Shown one piece after another: positions 27,401-37,300 of a stretch of 64,000 nucleotides of DNA (the first letter of the stretch is position 1; every line of letters begins with the position of its first letter). Both the position numbers and the translations under genes were made by a program. The stretch spans positions 205,843 through 269,842 of the forward strand of contig NZ_JPIK01000004.1 in NCBI RefSeq assembly GCF_000717475.1. The letters are read 5' to 3'. The notes under the pieces are model-generated. The model was given only the letters and a program-made list of their open reading frames with translations, was not told where the DNA came from and did not search any database. Source of the stretch: Desulfonatronum thiodismutans. GTDB lineage: Bacteria; Desulfobacterota; Desulfovibrionia; Desulfovibrionales; Desulfonatronaceae.

Positions 27401-27468
27401 GGGACTTCAAGTCCCTCCCAAGATACCAAACAAACGACAAGGGTTTCGGTCGGTTGGCCGGAACCCTT
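27401..27468 (+). repeat. Degenerate copy of tRNA-Met 3' end and terminator
   Basis: TTCAAGTCCCTCCC (27406-27419) is identical to the T-arm of tRNA-Met (25217-25230); TACCA and flanking A residues follow; then a near-identical copy of the terminator hairpin (27439-27468) with 22 bases in common. The spacing from the original is 2189-2190 bp throughout, so this is a direct repeat bounding the accessory patch, as expected for an att site or tandem duplication. Confidence 0.65.
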
Positions 27469-27690
27469 GTCGTTTTCAGATGGCTTGCCGGAGAATAGCC
27501 CCACTTCTTCCCCATGCTGTTTGCTCAGTTCAGGCCTGCAAAAACGCCTGCAATAATGAACCTGAACTCTGTTCGGTCGGCGCATCGGCAAGCCAGTCGA
27601 GGACCATCAGCGTGATTTTTCGTGTTCCCGCGAAACTCCACGGCAAGAACATGGGTACCCAGGGCATCCGGCAAAACACGGCCATCCCGT

Positions 27691-27777
27691 TTACTTGCCC
27701 TTTTTCTGCTTCTCCTTCTTCGCCTCTTTCTGCTTCTTGTCCTTGGCCTTTTCCTTCTTGCCTTTCGTGTCGCCCAT
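27691..27777 (-). CDS. 28-residue Lys-rich protein
   Basis: A very short gene with AAGGAG 7 nt before ATG at 27777 and a TAA stop. The product MGDTKGKKEKAKDKK... ends in KKGK and is about half Lys plus Asp/Glu, Gln and Ala. The strong SD, clean start and stop and biased composition argue that it is translated. Function unknown; nucleic acid binding or a mobile-element accessory peptide are possibilities. It stands alone between the tRNA-like repeat and the tRNA-Ser region. Confidence 0.55.
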   Translation of the reverse strand: MGDTKGKKEKAKDKKQKEAKKEKQKKGK

Positions 27778-28278
27778 AAAAAGACTCCTTTTTGGTTCAG
27801 CCAGGTTGTGCGCAGGATGCGCCTCAGCTTTTATCGCCATTTCCCTAATTCAAATCTCCCCCCGAAACAACGTCGACAGCCGGGATACGACCATCTTGAG
27901 CAACTCCGGAGCGAGGAAGATCGAAACATGATTGATATCCGCGCCAGGCCTGCCTTCCACGCACCTGGGGAAGACTACTGTCAGATCATGGAGGAAACAC
28001 TTCGCCGGACAAGCCGCGGAAGACACCGCGGCAAGAGGCATGATCGAATCCGCACGAGTACGCCTTTTCGAGTTTGAATCCTCATGTTCGAATCACAACG
28101 CCAGGGTCCAGCAAGCCAACAAGCCGCCTCAGGCCTTGGGTATCCTCATACACTGGCCGATGTTGATCTCCAAGCGCATATTTTGGTGGATATTCTTCGC
28201 TGGACACATGGCGGGGCAAATCCTTGAGCGTTGAGGGACAATTGTTGCAGACTTTCCCATCTGACCAGACCCAATCCA
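27778..28278. other. Gene-free decayed stretch before tRNA-Ser
   Basis: About 500 bases without a supported gene. A minus-strand frame at 27850-28041 ends in DINHVSIFLAPELLKMVVS, which looks like the C-terminal His region of an alpha/beta hydrolase, but no start, SD or N-terminal part exists. Other frames here have no recognisable content. Confidence 0.35.
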
Positions 28279-28306
28279 ACAAAAAAAGCCCTGATTTCTC
28301 AGGGCT
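28279..28306 (-). terminator. Rho-independent terminator of tRNA-Ser
   Basis: Minus-strand AGCCCTGA / TCAGGGCT 8-bp stem with a 4-nt loop followed by seven T, about 35 nt past the tRNA 3' end. Confidence 0.85.
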
Positions 28307-28341
28307 TATAGTATTTTACCGGACAGCGCCGGATCATGTGC

Positions 28342-28431
28342 TGGCGGAGGGAGAGGGATTTGAACCCCCGGACGAGTTTCCCCGTCAGCGGTTTTCAAGA
28401 CCGCCGCCTTCAACCACTCGGCCATCCCTCC
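28342..28431 (-). tRNA. tRNA-Ser (TGA)
   Basis: A 90-nt type II tRNA with encoded CCA and a long variable arm. Anticodon loop CTTGAAA gives TGA. Acceptor GGAGGGA pairs with TCCCTCC; discriminator G as in tRNA-Ser. Followed by a terminator. Confidence 0.96.
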
Positions 28432-28566
28432 GTAAGGGGTTACGATGTAAACCGAGACATGGATTCTGTCCAGTATCAAAGCAATCGTAGACAGCTTCCG
28501 GCATGCTCTACCAGGGGATAAACCCGCTGGAGGTTGCGCGGCATCTCTGGTAGAGACGCTCTCTCC

Positions 28567-30060
28567 ATGTCCAGCCCCCCAAAGAACACCGCGGGCCAAG
28601 CCGCTCCCTTCGCCCCTTCCCTTCACGAGCCTCCGAAGTATACGTTTTTGAGCATGATCGGGGTGAACATGATGGTATTCATGGCCACCCTGGACATGAG
28701 CATCGTCAACGTGGCCCTGCCCAGCCTCGCCAAGCAACTGGACACGGACTTCGCCACGGTGCAGTGGGTCATCCTCAGCTACGTGCTGGTGGTGGCCTCC
28801 CTCCTGCTGCTGGTCTCGCGCCTGGGCGATATGCGCGGTAAAAAGCAGATCTTCAGCCTGGGCCTGGGACTGTTCACCCTGGCATCCCTGCTTTGCGGGC
28901 TCGCGCCCAGCGTGGGCTGGCTGATCTTTTTTCGGGCCTTACAGGGCGTGGGCGCGGCCATGAGCCAGGCCCTGGGCATCGCCATCGTCACGGAACTCGC
29001 GCCGCCCTCTCGACGAGGCCGGGCCATCGGTCTGATCGGGGCCACGGTGGCCATGGGACTGGCCCTGGGACCCTCCCTGGGCGGGCTGATCATCGAATTC
29101 ATCGGCTGGCGCTGGATTTTTCTGATCAATGTTCCTCTGGGCATTCTGGCTCAGTGGATCATCGCCAAGTACATGCCCGCCCTCCCCCCCAGGCAGGGTG
29201 GGCAGCGCTTCGACATCCCCGGCGCAATCATCGCGGCCCTCACCCTGGCCGCCTATTCCATGGGCATGACCCTGGGCCAGAAGACCGGCTTCTCCGCCCC
29301 GATGAGCATGTCGCTGCTCTCTCTGGCGGCCATCGGGCTGGTCGCCTTCATCCTGGTGGAACGCCGCGTCCAACAGCCCATGATCGACATGAAGCTGTTT
29401 CGCAACCCGCTGTTCAGCATGAATCTGGTCATGTCCCTCCTGGTCTTCATTTCCCTGTCCGCCGGATTCATCATGCCGTTTTTCCTGCAATACGCCCAAG
29501 GCCGTCCGCCCAGCGAAGTAGGCTTGTTGATGATGGCCATTCCCTTGAGCATGGGCCTGGTGGCCCCTTTCGCCGGAGCCCTTTCCGACCGCTTCGGGCC
29601 ACGAGGGTTGAGCCTCCTGGGCCTGCTGATCCTGATCAGCGGCTGCCTGGCCGTGAGCACCCTCAGCCTGGATACGCCGTGGTGGGGCTTCGTGATGCGG
29701 GTGCTGCCCGTGGGCCTGGGGGTCGGGCTGTTCCAGGCCCCGAACAACAGCGCGATCATGGGCGCGGTGCCCCTGGAACGGTTGGGCGTGGCCTCCGGGC
29801 TGCTGAACTATTCCCGTGTCTTTGGCCAGACCACGGGCCTGCCGTTGATCGGCTCCATCTTTACCCTGTTCGTGGTCTCCGTTACCCTGGAACCCGTGCG
29901 CACGGACTTCGCCGCGGTCTCCCCCGAAGCCCTGTCCGCAGGCATCACCGGAGCTTACCAATTCCAGGCCCTGCTGCTCCTGGCGGCCGTGGGCCTGGGC
30001 ATAGCGGCCTGGATCATCGACCATCGTCGAACCCGCAACAAAATGTCGCGTCATGCCTGA
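28567..30060 (+). CDS. MFS drug-type exporter, DHA2 (14-TM) family
   Basis: Major facilitator of 497 residues with about 14 transmembrane segments, EmrB/QacA-like. Motif A (RLGDMRGKK) follows TM2; the N-terminal segment has VNMMVFMATLDMSIVNVALP, the DHA2 motif D1 region (LD..IVNVALP). Such proteins export lipophilic drugs or metabolites by proton antiport; the substrate is unknown. ATG at 28567 is chosen; an upstream in-frame TTG (28534) has GGAGG too close to serve. It overlaps the DUF362 gene by 8 nt. Confidence 0.9.
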   Translation: MSSPPKNTAGQAAPFAPSLHEPPKYTFLSMIGVNMMVFMATLDMSIVNVALPSLAKQLDTDFATVQWVILSYVLVVASLLLLVSRLGDMRGKKQIFSLGLGLFTLASLLCGLAPSVGWLIFFRALQGVGAAMSQALGIAIVTELAPPSRRGRAIGLIGATVAMGLALGPSLGGLIIEFIGWRWIFLINVPLGILAQWIIAKYMPALPPRQGGQRFDIPGAIIAALTLAAYSMGMTLGQKTGFSAPMSMSLLSLAAIGLVAFILVERRVQQPMIDMKLFRNPLFSMNLVMSLLVFISLSAGFIMPFFLQYAQGRPPSEVGLLMMAIPLSMGLVAPFAGALSDRFGPRGLSLLGLLILISGCLAVSTLSLDTPWWGFVMRVLPVGLGVGLFQAPNNSAIMGAVPLERLGVASGLLNYSRVFGQTTGLPLIGSIFTLFVVSVTLEPVRTDFAAVSPEALSAGITGAYQFQALLLLAAVGLGIAAWIIDHRRTRNKMSRHA

Positions 30061-30874
30061 ACCTCGCCGCATCCCCTGTCTCGTCCACGAATTCCAGGAC
30101 TACCCGACCACCCTGGCCGCCCTGCTGGACGACCTGGACGCACCCCGCGTGCTCAAACGCCGGCGGCGGGTGATCATCAAGCCCAATCTGGTCAACGCTT
30201 CGCCCTTTCCCGTGACCACCCACCCGGACATGGTCCGGGCCTTGGCGGAGTATGTCCGTCGACACACCAAGGCCCGAATTATCCTGGCCGAGGGCTGCGG
30301 GGACGCCTGCCTGGATACCGGCCAAATCTTCGCCGACCTGGGCTATGCCGCCTTGGCCGAGGAACTGGACCTGGAGTTGGTGGACCTGAACCAGGCTCCC
30401 CTGACTCGCCGTAAAAATCCGGAGTGTCGCTTTTTCCCGGATATCTATCTGCCCAAAGCGGCCATGAGCGGCCTGTTGATCTCCGTGGCCGTGCTCAAGC
30501 GGCACAGCCTGGCCCAGGTCACCCTGACCATGAAAAACATGCTCGGCCTGCTCCCGCCCAGCCGCTACCAGCGCGGCGGCTCCTGGAAAAAGTCGGCTCT
30601 GCACGCGGACATGCAGCGCTCTATTTACGAGTTGAACCGCTACCGCGCCCCGGACCTGGCGATCATCGACGCCAGCGTCGGCCTGGCCGAATATCACCTG
30701 GGCGGAGCCACCTGCTCCCCGCCGGTGAACAAACTCGTGGCCGGGTTCGACCCCGTGGCCGTGGATGCTCTCGGAGCGGGCCTGCTAGGCCTGGATTGGC
30801 GCTCCATCGACCATATCCGGATGGCTCACGGCCAACTTGGCTTGGCCGAAGCTCCGATCTCGCCATCACCTTAA
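30053..30874 (+). CDS. DUF362 domain protein
   Basis: Protein of 273 residues with the DUF362 pattern: VIIKPNLVNASPFPVTTHPD, LAEGCGD, then VAVLKRHSLAQVTLTMKNMLG and DAS.GLAEYHLGG. The family is found in anaerobes, often with ferredoxin domains, which this one lacks; its activity is not established. It overlaps the MFS gene by 8 nt (ATGCCTGA), so the two are co-translated. Confidence 0.82.
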   Translation: MPEPRRIPCLVHEFQDYPTTLAALLDDLDAPRVLKRRRRVIIKPNLVNASPFPVTTHPDMVRALAEYVRRHTKARIILAEGCGDACLDTGQIFADLGYAALAEELDLELVDLNQAPLTRRKNPECRFFPDIYLPKAAMSGLLISVAVLKRHSLAQVTLTMKNMLGLLPPSRYQRGGSWKKSALHADMQRSIYELNRYRAPDLAIIDASVGLAEYHLGGATCSPPVNKLVAGFDPVAVDALGAGLLGLDWRSIDHIRMAHGQLGLAEAPISPSP

Positions 30875-30892
30875 CCGCGCCGAGGAAAAGAC

Positions 30893-31594
30893 GTGACCCG
30901 CCATCATTCGCGCCTTGCCGTCCAGAGTTTCTTCCTTGCAGTCATGCTTTTCGTCCCGCTGTTTTCGCCTTTTTTTTCCCACGCAAGCATCGATAGTCCA
31001 AACCTGTTCGCGGGCGAACAAGAAGTCGAATCCAATCCATCTTCCTTTGCCTGGTTCTCCTTCCCCGCCACGCCGGACTTCACGCATCGCGTCAGCCTGT
31101 ATGCCGGAAAATACACCACGCAAAGCATGGGGGACACAGCCACCTTTTGGTCCGTGGACTTTGAGGAAAACCATCTCGTGGCCCTGGCTTACGCCCGGGA
31201 CATGCTCGACCTGGCCTACGACCTGCGCCTGGGCCCGGAGGTCGGGGTCGCCTCGCGGTTCGGTTGCCGCTGGTCCACGGAAATCTGGGCCGGCGCGGCT
31301 CTGCGACATCGGGGTATCGTGCTGTTCGATCGCCTACGCCTCGAACCGGCGATCACCCTCGGTCTGAGCTGGATAGACCGCTCCATCGGCATCGAGCGGA
31401 ACCGGGAGGAAACCCAGGACGGCGACGCGACCTGGCTGGTTTACCTCGGCCCGGAACTGGCCTTCTCCCTGCCCCAGCACCCCCAGTGGGCGATATTCTA
31501 CCGGCTCCAACACCGTTCCGGGGCCTTCCGCACCTTCGGCAACCTCAAGGGCGGCCATAACGCCAACACCATCGGCCTGCGCTACAGCTTCTGA
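30893..31594 (+). CDS. PagL-like lipid A 3-O-deacylase (acyloxyacyl hydrolase)
   Basis: Outer-membrane beta-barrel enzyme type, 233 residues. GTG start at 30893 with GAGGA upstream. Signal peptide about 1-31. The mature protein shows alternating beta-strand hydrophobicity, the C-terminal strand ending in Phe (LRYSF) as in outer membrane barrels, and YRLQHRSGAF, matching the PagL His-x-Ser catalytic pair; a downstream acidic partner is not obvious. It would remove the 3-linked acyl chain from lipid A, altering envelope properties. Confidence 0.72.
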   Translation: MTRHHSRLAVQSFFLAVMLFVPLFSPFFSHASIDSPNLFAGEQEVESNPSSFAWFSFPATPDFTHRVSLYAGKYTTQSMGDTATFWSVDFEENHLVALAYARDMLDLAYDLRLGPEVGVASRFGCRWSTEIWAGAALRHRGIVLFDRLRLEPAITLGLSWIDRSIGIERNREETQDGDATWLVYLGPELAFSLPQHPQWAIFYRLQHRSGAFRTFGNLKGGHNANTIGLRYSF

Positions 31595-31626
31595 CCCGTC
31601 ACCGTTTGTCACTCCAAACCCCAGCC

Positions 31627-34302
31627 ATGACCGCCGCCTCCGACATCCCTCTTCCCGAGACGTTTCCCCACGTCCTGGTGGTCCAGGCCTCTGCCGGAGC
31701 CGGGAAGACCTACAGCCTGGGGCTGCGATTTCTCCAGCTCCTGGCCAGGGCCGGCAAACCGTCCGTCGCCGGGCTGGGGCACATCCTGGCCCTGACCTTC
31801 ACCGTGGCCGCGGCCCAGGAGATGAAGTCCCGGATCGTGGCCTTTCTCAAGGAAATCGCCCTGGAAACCCCGTCCGGCCGAGAGCTCCGCGCCCAGAGCG
31901 GACTGGACCCGGAAGCCGCCGGGGTCTGGCTGGAGCGGATTCTGGATCAATACCAGCGCTTTCAGGTCAAGACCATCGACAGCCTGAACTTTCAACTGGT
32001 CCAGACCCTGGCCCGACGCATGGATCTCTGGCCGGAACTGGAAGCCGGGTTCAACTCCGAGGTCTGGGCCAAGGTCGTCCTGGAAGGCCTGCTGGCCCGT
32101 ACGGACTGGAATCAAATCGCGATCCCCCACCCCATCCAGCCATCAGGCTCCACCGACAATCCGATCACGACGGCTGACCACGATCCGGAAGCCGCCCAGT
32201 CCCTCTCCGCGCTCTGGGAAGGCATCTTCCAGGTCTATCTGCACCAGGAGACGCGCACCGGGCTGCGCTTCCTGCCCTGGCTGGAAGAGCAGGTCACCGG
32301 GGTGATCCGCGACCTGAACCAGATCTTCGAGCCCCTGGCCGTCACCTCTCTGGACGACCTGCGCCGGGCCAAGGCCGCGTTTCTGGACGCCTGCCGGGAA
32401 CTGGCCGCCACCCTGGAACGGGTCGGACTGTCCGGCCACGTTTCCCGGTTCAAGCCCCCGAAGCTCGATGAGCTCCTGAACGATCCCCTCGGCAAGCTGG
32501 AAAGCGCCTTTTTCGACAAGGCCACGCCCGAGGACCTGTTCAACAAGCCCGCCCTGACCAACCCGGACCTGCCCCAGGCCTGGGACGCCTACCAGGCGGT
32601 CCGCCGGGCCAGGAACGCCTTTCTCCTGACCCGGGCCAGACTGTCCGTGGCCCCTCTGGCCAAATTGCATCACGTGGTGAACCTGGAACTGGACCGGCTG
32701 GGCCGCACCCAGGGGCTGTTGCCGGGCGGCTGGTGGACCCGGCTGATCCGCCTGCATCTCGCCCAGGGCGACCTGCTCCAGGAAGCGGCCCTGATCCTCG
32801 GCCTGCGCTGGAACCATCTGCTCATCGACGAATTCCAGGACACCAGCCGGGAACAATGGGACGTGCTCCGGGAACTGGCCCTGGAGGCCCTGGCCGAAGG
32901 CGGAAGTCTGTTCTGCGTCGGCGACGTGAAGCAGGCCATCTACCGTTGGCGCGGCGGGGACTGGAGGCTGTTCTTCGAGCCGCTGGACCCGGCGGTGCTG
33001 CCCAACGTGTCTCCGGAAAACCGGCTACGCGCGGTCCTGCCCTTCAACCGCCGCTCCTGCCCAGAGGTGGTGGACTGGATCAATGCCCGATTCGCTCCCC
33101 TGGAACAGCCGGAGTCCAGCGCAAACCTGGCCCGGGCCATGATCACGGCTCCAAAAAAGGACGATGCCCGCGCTTTGCTGGCCGCAACCTCGGCGGCCCT
33201 CTACGTCGACGCAGCCCAGACTCCCTGGAAGGACTGCGTCGGCGCGGTCCGGATCACCGACATCCCGTTGGACGACCTGGAAGGTGGAGCCGAGGCATAT
33301 ACGACCCTGGCCCTGGAAACTCTGGTCGCCCAGATCCTGGCGCTGCGCGGGAATGCAATCGATCTGGGCGACATCGCGGTTCTCGTGCGGACCAACAAGG
33401 AAGCCAGGTCATGCGCCGCCGGCCTGCTGGCCGCGGACATCCCGACCATTACCGAGCAAAGTTTGGTCATCTCCGCGCATCCCGCGGTCCGCGGCCTGCT
33501 GGCTCTGCTGACCTGGCTGGACCACCCCGGCGACGACGCCGCGCTGTACGCCCTGTGTCGCAACCCCCTGCTTTTTCGGGAAGGGATCCCTGGTCGCCCG
33601 CCGGACATGGTGGCGCTGCTCCGGACAACCGAAGACCAGTCCCAGGACGTCGCGACCGCCCGCTCCCTCTCCCTTCGACTCCAAAAAGAGCACCCCGAAT
33701 TCTGGACCGAACACCTCCAGCCCTTCTGGGAACGGGCCGGGCTTTCCGGGGCCTATGAACTGCTGCTGGCCGCCGCGGCCCATTTCCGGCTTCGCGAGCT
33801 GCCCCTGGGCCAGTGGGCCTGGGTGGAAAAACTGCTGGAAACAGCCTTCCAGGCCGAAAATCAGGGCCAGGCCACCCTGTCCGCCTTTCTGGCCTTCTGG
33901 GAAGAAAACGCCGGGTCCTGCGTGGTCGGGCTGCCCGAGGGGCTGGCCGCGGTTCGGGTGATGACCGTGCACAAGGCCAAGGGCCTTGAATTTCCCCATG
34001 TCTTTCTGCCTCTGCTGGGCTATGGCGAGAAAAACCGTCCGGCTCACCTGCTCCTGCCCACCGAGGATGGCCGACCGGGGTTGGTCTCCACGACCAAGCC
34101 CCGGGCCGACGAGGTGGCCCTGATCATGGACCAGGAGCAGGTCCACTCCATGGCCGAGGAGCTGAACCTGCTCTACGTGGCCCTGACCAGGGCCCGGGAG
34201 AGCCTTCGCCTGTTTCTGCCCAAGGGCAAGACCTCCAAGGGCTCACGGGCCGCGGACTGGCTGCGGGCTCTGATGGTCGACAACCCAACAACACCCCAAT
34301 AA
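31627..34302 (+). CDS. addA: AddA-like UvrD/Rep helicase lacking its nuclease domain
   Basis: Superfamily 1A helicase of the RecBCD/AddAB system, 891 residues. Motif I QASAGAGKTYSLG at about 25, motif Ia LTFTVAAAQEMKSR, motif II LIDEFQDTS at about 400, motif III GDVKQAIYRWRGG, motif V VMTVHKAKGLEFPHVF and motif VI LYVALTRARE. The C-terminal RecB-type nuclease domain normal for AddA is missing; it starts the next gene instead. The stop overlaps the next start (TAATG). ATG at 31627 chosen; the frame opens at 31606. No SD is evident. Confidence 0.88.
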   Translation: MTAASDIPLPETFPHVLVVQASAGAGKTYSLGLRFLQLLARAGKPSVAGLGHILALTFTVAAAQEMKSRIVAFLKEIALETPSGRELRAQSGLDPEAAGVWLERILDQYQRFQVKTIDSLNFQLVQTLARRMDLWPELEAGFNSEVWAKVVLEGLLARTDWNQIAIPHPIQPSGSTDNPITTADHDPEAAQSLSALWEGIFQVYLHQETRTGLRFLPWLEEQVTGVIRDLNQIFEPLAVTSLDDLRRAKAAFLDACRELAATLERVGLSGHVSRFKPPKLDELLNDPLGKLESAFFDKATPEDLFNKPALTNPDLPQAWDAYQAVRRARNAFLLTRARLSVAPLAKLHHVVNLELDRLGRTQGLLPGGWWTRLIRLHLAQGDLLQEAALILGLRWNHLLIDEFQDTSREQWDVLRELALEALAEGGSLFCVGDVKQAIYRWRGGDWRLFFEPLDPAVLPNVSPENRLRAVLPFNRRSCPEVVDWINARFAPLEQPESSANLARAMITAPKKDDARALLAATSAALYVDAAQTPWKDCVGAVRITDIPLDDLEGGAEAYTTLALETLVAQILALRGNAIDLGDIAVLVRTNKEARSCAAGLLAADIPTITEQSLVISAHPAVRGLLALLTWLDHPGDDAALYALCRNPLLFREGIPGRPPDMVALLRTTEDQSQDVATARSLSLRLQKEHPEFWTEHLQPFWERAGLSGAYELLLAAAAHFRLRELPLGQWAWVEKLLETAFQAENQGQATLSAFLAFWEENAGSCVVGLPEGLAAVRVMTVHKAKGLEFPHVFLPLLGYGEKNRPAHLLLPTEDGRPGLVSTTKPRADEVALIMDQEQVHSMAEELNLLYVALTRARESLRLFLPKGKTSKGSRAADWLRALMVDNPTTPQ

Positions 34303-37300
34303 TGCGCGACCCCTTGTTTCCCCACCTGCTCCTGGCCCCACCGGACGCCTCGTCCTGGACCGACCCGTCCGCGACCTCGCGGCGGCTGCACGGCGACGTG
34401 GCTCATCAGGCCCTGGCCCTTCTTGGTCCCGGCGAGACCTCTTTGGTTGCGATGACCCGTCGTCTACAGCAGGCGCGTGCCTTGCTGGGCGTGCACCCGG
34501 CCCGCTTGGACCTGGCCCCGCTGGCCTCGGCCATGGTCCGAACTCTGGCCCATCCCCTGATGGCCGAACTCTTCTCCGAAACGGCCCTGGCCCTGGCGGA
34601 ACAGGAAATCGTGATTCCGGCCCAGGTTCGGGCCCAGGTCTCGGCCCATCCTCACGGTCCGTCCTCCACCGCGTCGCACGCCCTGGTCCGGGTGGACCGC
34701 CTTGTTCTGCTGCCGGACGGCACGGCCTGGGTGCTGGACTTCAAGCTGGGTGCGGGCGACCCGGACGCGGACCGGACCCAGGTCCGCTCTTACCAACGCC
34801 TCCTGGCCGACCTGCTGGGCCGGGAATGCCATGGAGCGCTGGTCAACCTGGAGCGAGCCGAGGTGGCCGCGCTCCCGCCCGTGCAATCACGACTCCGCCC
34901 GGATTCGTCCTCTGAGAATCCAGGATCATCGACCTGCCCGTTTCCAGAAGCCCTGCTCCCGAGCCCCCCGGAGGACCACGCCCCCCCCATCCGCGTCCTG
35001 CCCCTGCATGCCGACCCCATCACCCTGCTCCACGACCACCTCAGAGCACGCTGCGCCGACGCCCCATTCCTGGCCATGGCCAACATCCAGGTCATTTTTC
35101 CCCACCGTCGACCGCGCATCTATCTGCATCAGGCCCTGGCCCGCTCCCTGGACGCACCCTTTCTGCCACCGCGCTGCTCCAGCTTGGAAGACTGGATTCT
35201 GCGCCAGGCCTGCCTGGCCTCGGACGATCCCCCGGCCCTGGCCGCCCCGTTGGATCAGGCCTGGCTGCTACACGAGATCGACGCCGCCATGATAGGCAAA
35301 CGGGAGACGACGCCCTGGCATCGGTTTCTGCCCTGGGGCCTACGTTTGGCCCAGGTTCTGGACGAACTGGATCGGGAGCAAATCACGGCCCAAGCCCTGG
35401 ACCACCCTCCGGACGACCTGCCGGAAGCGACCGCGCGGCTGCTGGCCGACCTGGGAGCGGTCCAGACCGCATTCCACGAGCGTCTCGCGGACCGCAACCT
35501 GGCCACCCCGGCGACCCTGGCCGCCCGAATCCCACCGGAACGCCATCACCGGGAGCACTCTCCATCAAGCGGGAGCGTTTCGCCCCTGGACGGCCCGACC
35601 TACCTCTGCGGCCTGTTCGCCCTGACCCGGACCGAGGCAGACTTGGTCCAGTCCCTACGCCGGGCCGGAGCGGAACTCTGGTGGCAGGCCGACCACCCCC
35701 TGCCCGACCCCTTGCAACGCTGGGCCGCGGCCTGGAAGGCCGATCTGGACTGGGAATTCGCGCCCGGCGACCAGGATGAAGGCCAGACCCAGGGATTGGC
35801 CCAGGGTTTGGCCCAGGGATTGGCCCCGACCTTCATCCTGGCCCATGACCTGCACTCCGAATTGCGCCGTCTGGCAGAGGACGCCGCATCCTGGAGACAA
35901 GAAGAAAAAGTGGCCGTGATCCTGCCCGACCCGGCCCTGCTGCGCCCCGTGTTGGCCCACCTGCCCATGGACAAGGAGGTCAACGTCACCCTGGGCCTGC
36001 CCCTGGAGCGCTCGGCCCTGGGCCTGCTCCTGCACACCCTGACCCGCATGACCCGGGACGGTCGCCTCACCGGCGTAGGACCGGCCAGTCGGGATTACCT
36101 GGATCTCTGGCAAAATCCCTGGGTTCGGCGGCTGTTGCCCAGCGGAGGCCTGGCCCGCCTGCGCCGCCTGATCCAGGGACAAGGTCATGCTTTTCTGGAT
36201 TCAGCGGCCCTGGTGGAACTGCTTCGGGAGTGCGTGGCGGCGGACGTCGAGGATGTGGCTGGAGCGGAGGTCGTGTACGAGGACGGGAACGAGCACGAGG
36301 ACGGATATGAGGGTAAGTTTGAGGGCGGGCGGGAGGAGACCGATGCCGCGAAGCCCGCGGAATCCAGCATGGCCGGGCTGGCGGCCCTTTTTCACGAAGC
36401 CCTGGGCCTGACCACCCTGAAGGAATTGGGCGAATTCCTGCCGCGCCTTCTGGACGCCCTTCAGGTGCGGGAACGGGCCCCCTCGGTGCTGGAGATGCAC
36501 GCGGTCCACGCGCTGTACTCCACGGTTCTTCCAGGCCTGGAGCAGACCCTGAGCCGGAACCGTGCGCTTCCTCCGGCGGCGTTGTGGAGCGTGTTCTGGA
36601 ATTGCCTCGGTCTGGAGCGCATCCCCTTCAGCGGGGAGCCGCTCACGTCCTGGCAGGTGATGGGATTACTGGAAAGTCGGCTGCTGTGCTTCGACAAGGT
36701 GATCGTGCTGGAATGCGTGGAAGGGGTTCTGCCCCGGACCGCCGCGCCCAATCCATTGCTGCCCGAGGCCCTGCGCCCGGCCCTCGGCCTGCCGCCGGGC
36801 TATGCCGAGGAGCGGATCATACACTACCATCTCCAACGATTGATGGCCTCGGCCGGGGAGGTCCGCCTCTACAGCCGCCAAGGCATGTCCCCCAATCCAT
36901 TGGAAGGCCGGACCATGCCCAGCCGGTATTGGGAGCGGGAACTCTGGAACCGGGAAAAGGCCGCGGGCAAGCTGCTGCATGGAAGCGTTTCCCGTGTGGC
37001 CCTGGAGCTGGACCTGAGCCTGTCTCCGGGGCGTCCGCCGGAAAAGACGGCCATGACCGAACGGCTGGCCCGGCGCCTGGAACGAGGCCTGTCCCTTTCC
37101 GCGCTGCGCACGTATCTTCACTGCCCGCTGCGCTTCTTCAAGGAAGAGGTGGCCGCTTTCCCGCCCCGGCACGACCCGCGCGACGACCCCGGTGCCGCGG
37201 TCATGGGCCGACTGGCCCACGACATCCTGGAACGGCTGTTCCGGCCTCACGAGCAATCCACCGTGGCGCCCAGGGATCTGTTGTCCGGGTTTGACGACAT

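Noticed and set aside
27850..28041. Minus-strand frame resembling an alpha/beta hydrolase C terminus
   Set aside because: No SD, no N-terminal domain, no catalytic Ser region; at most a relic, so not listed as a gene.
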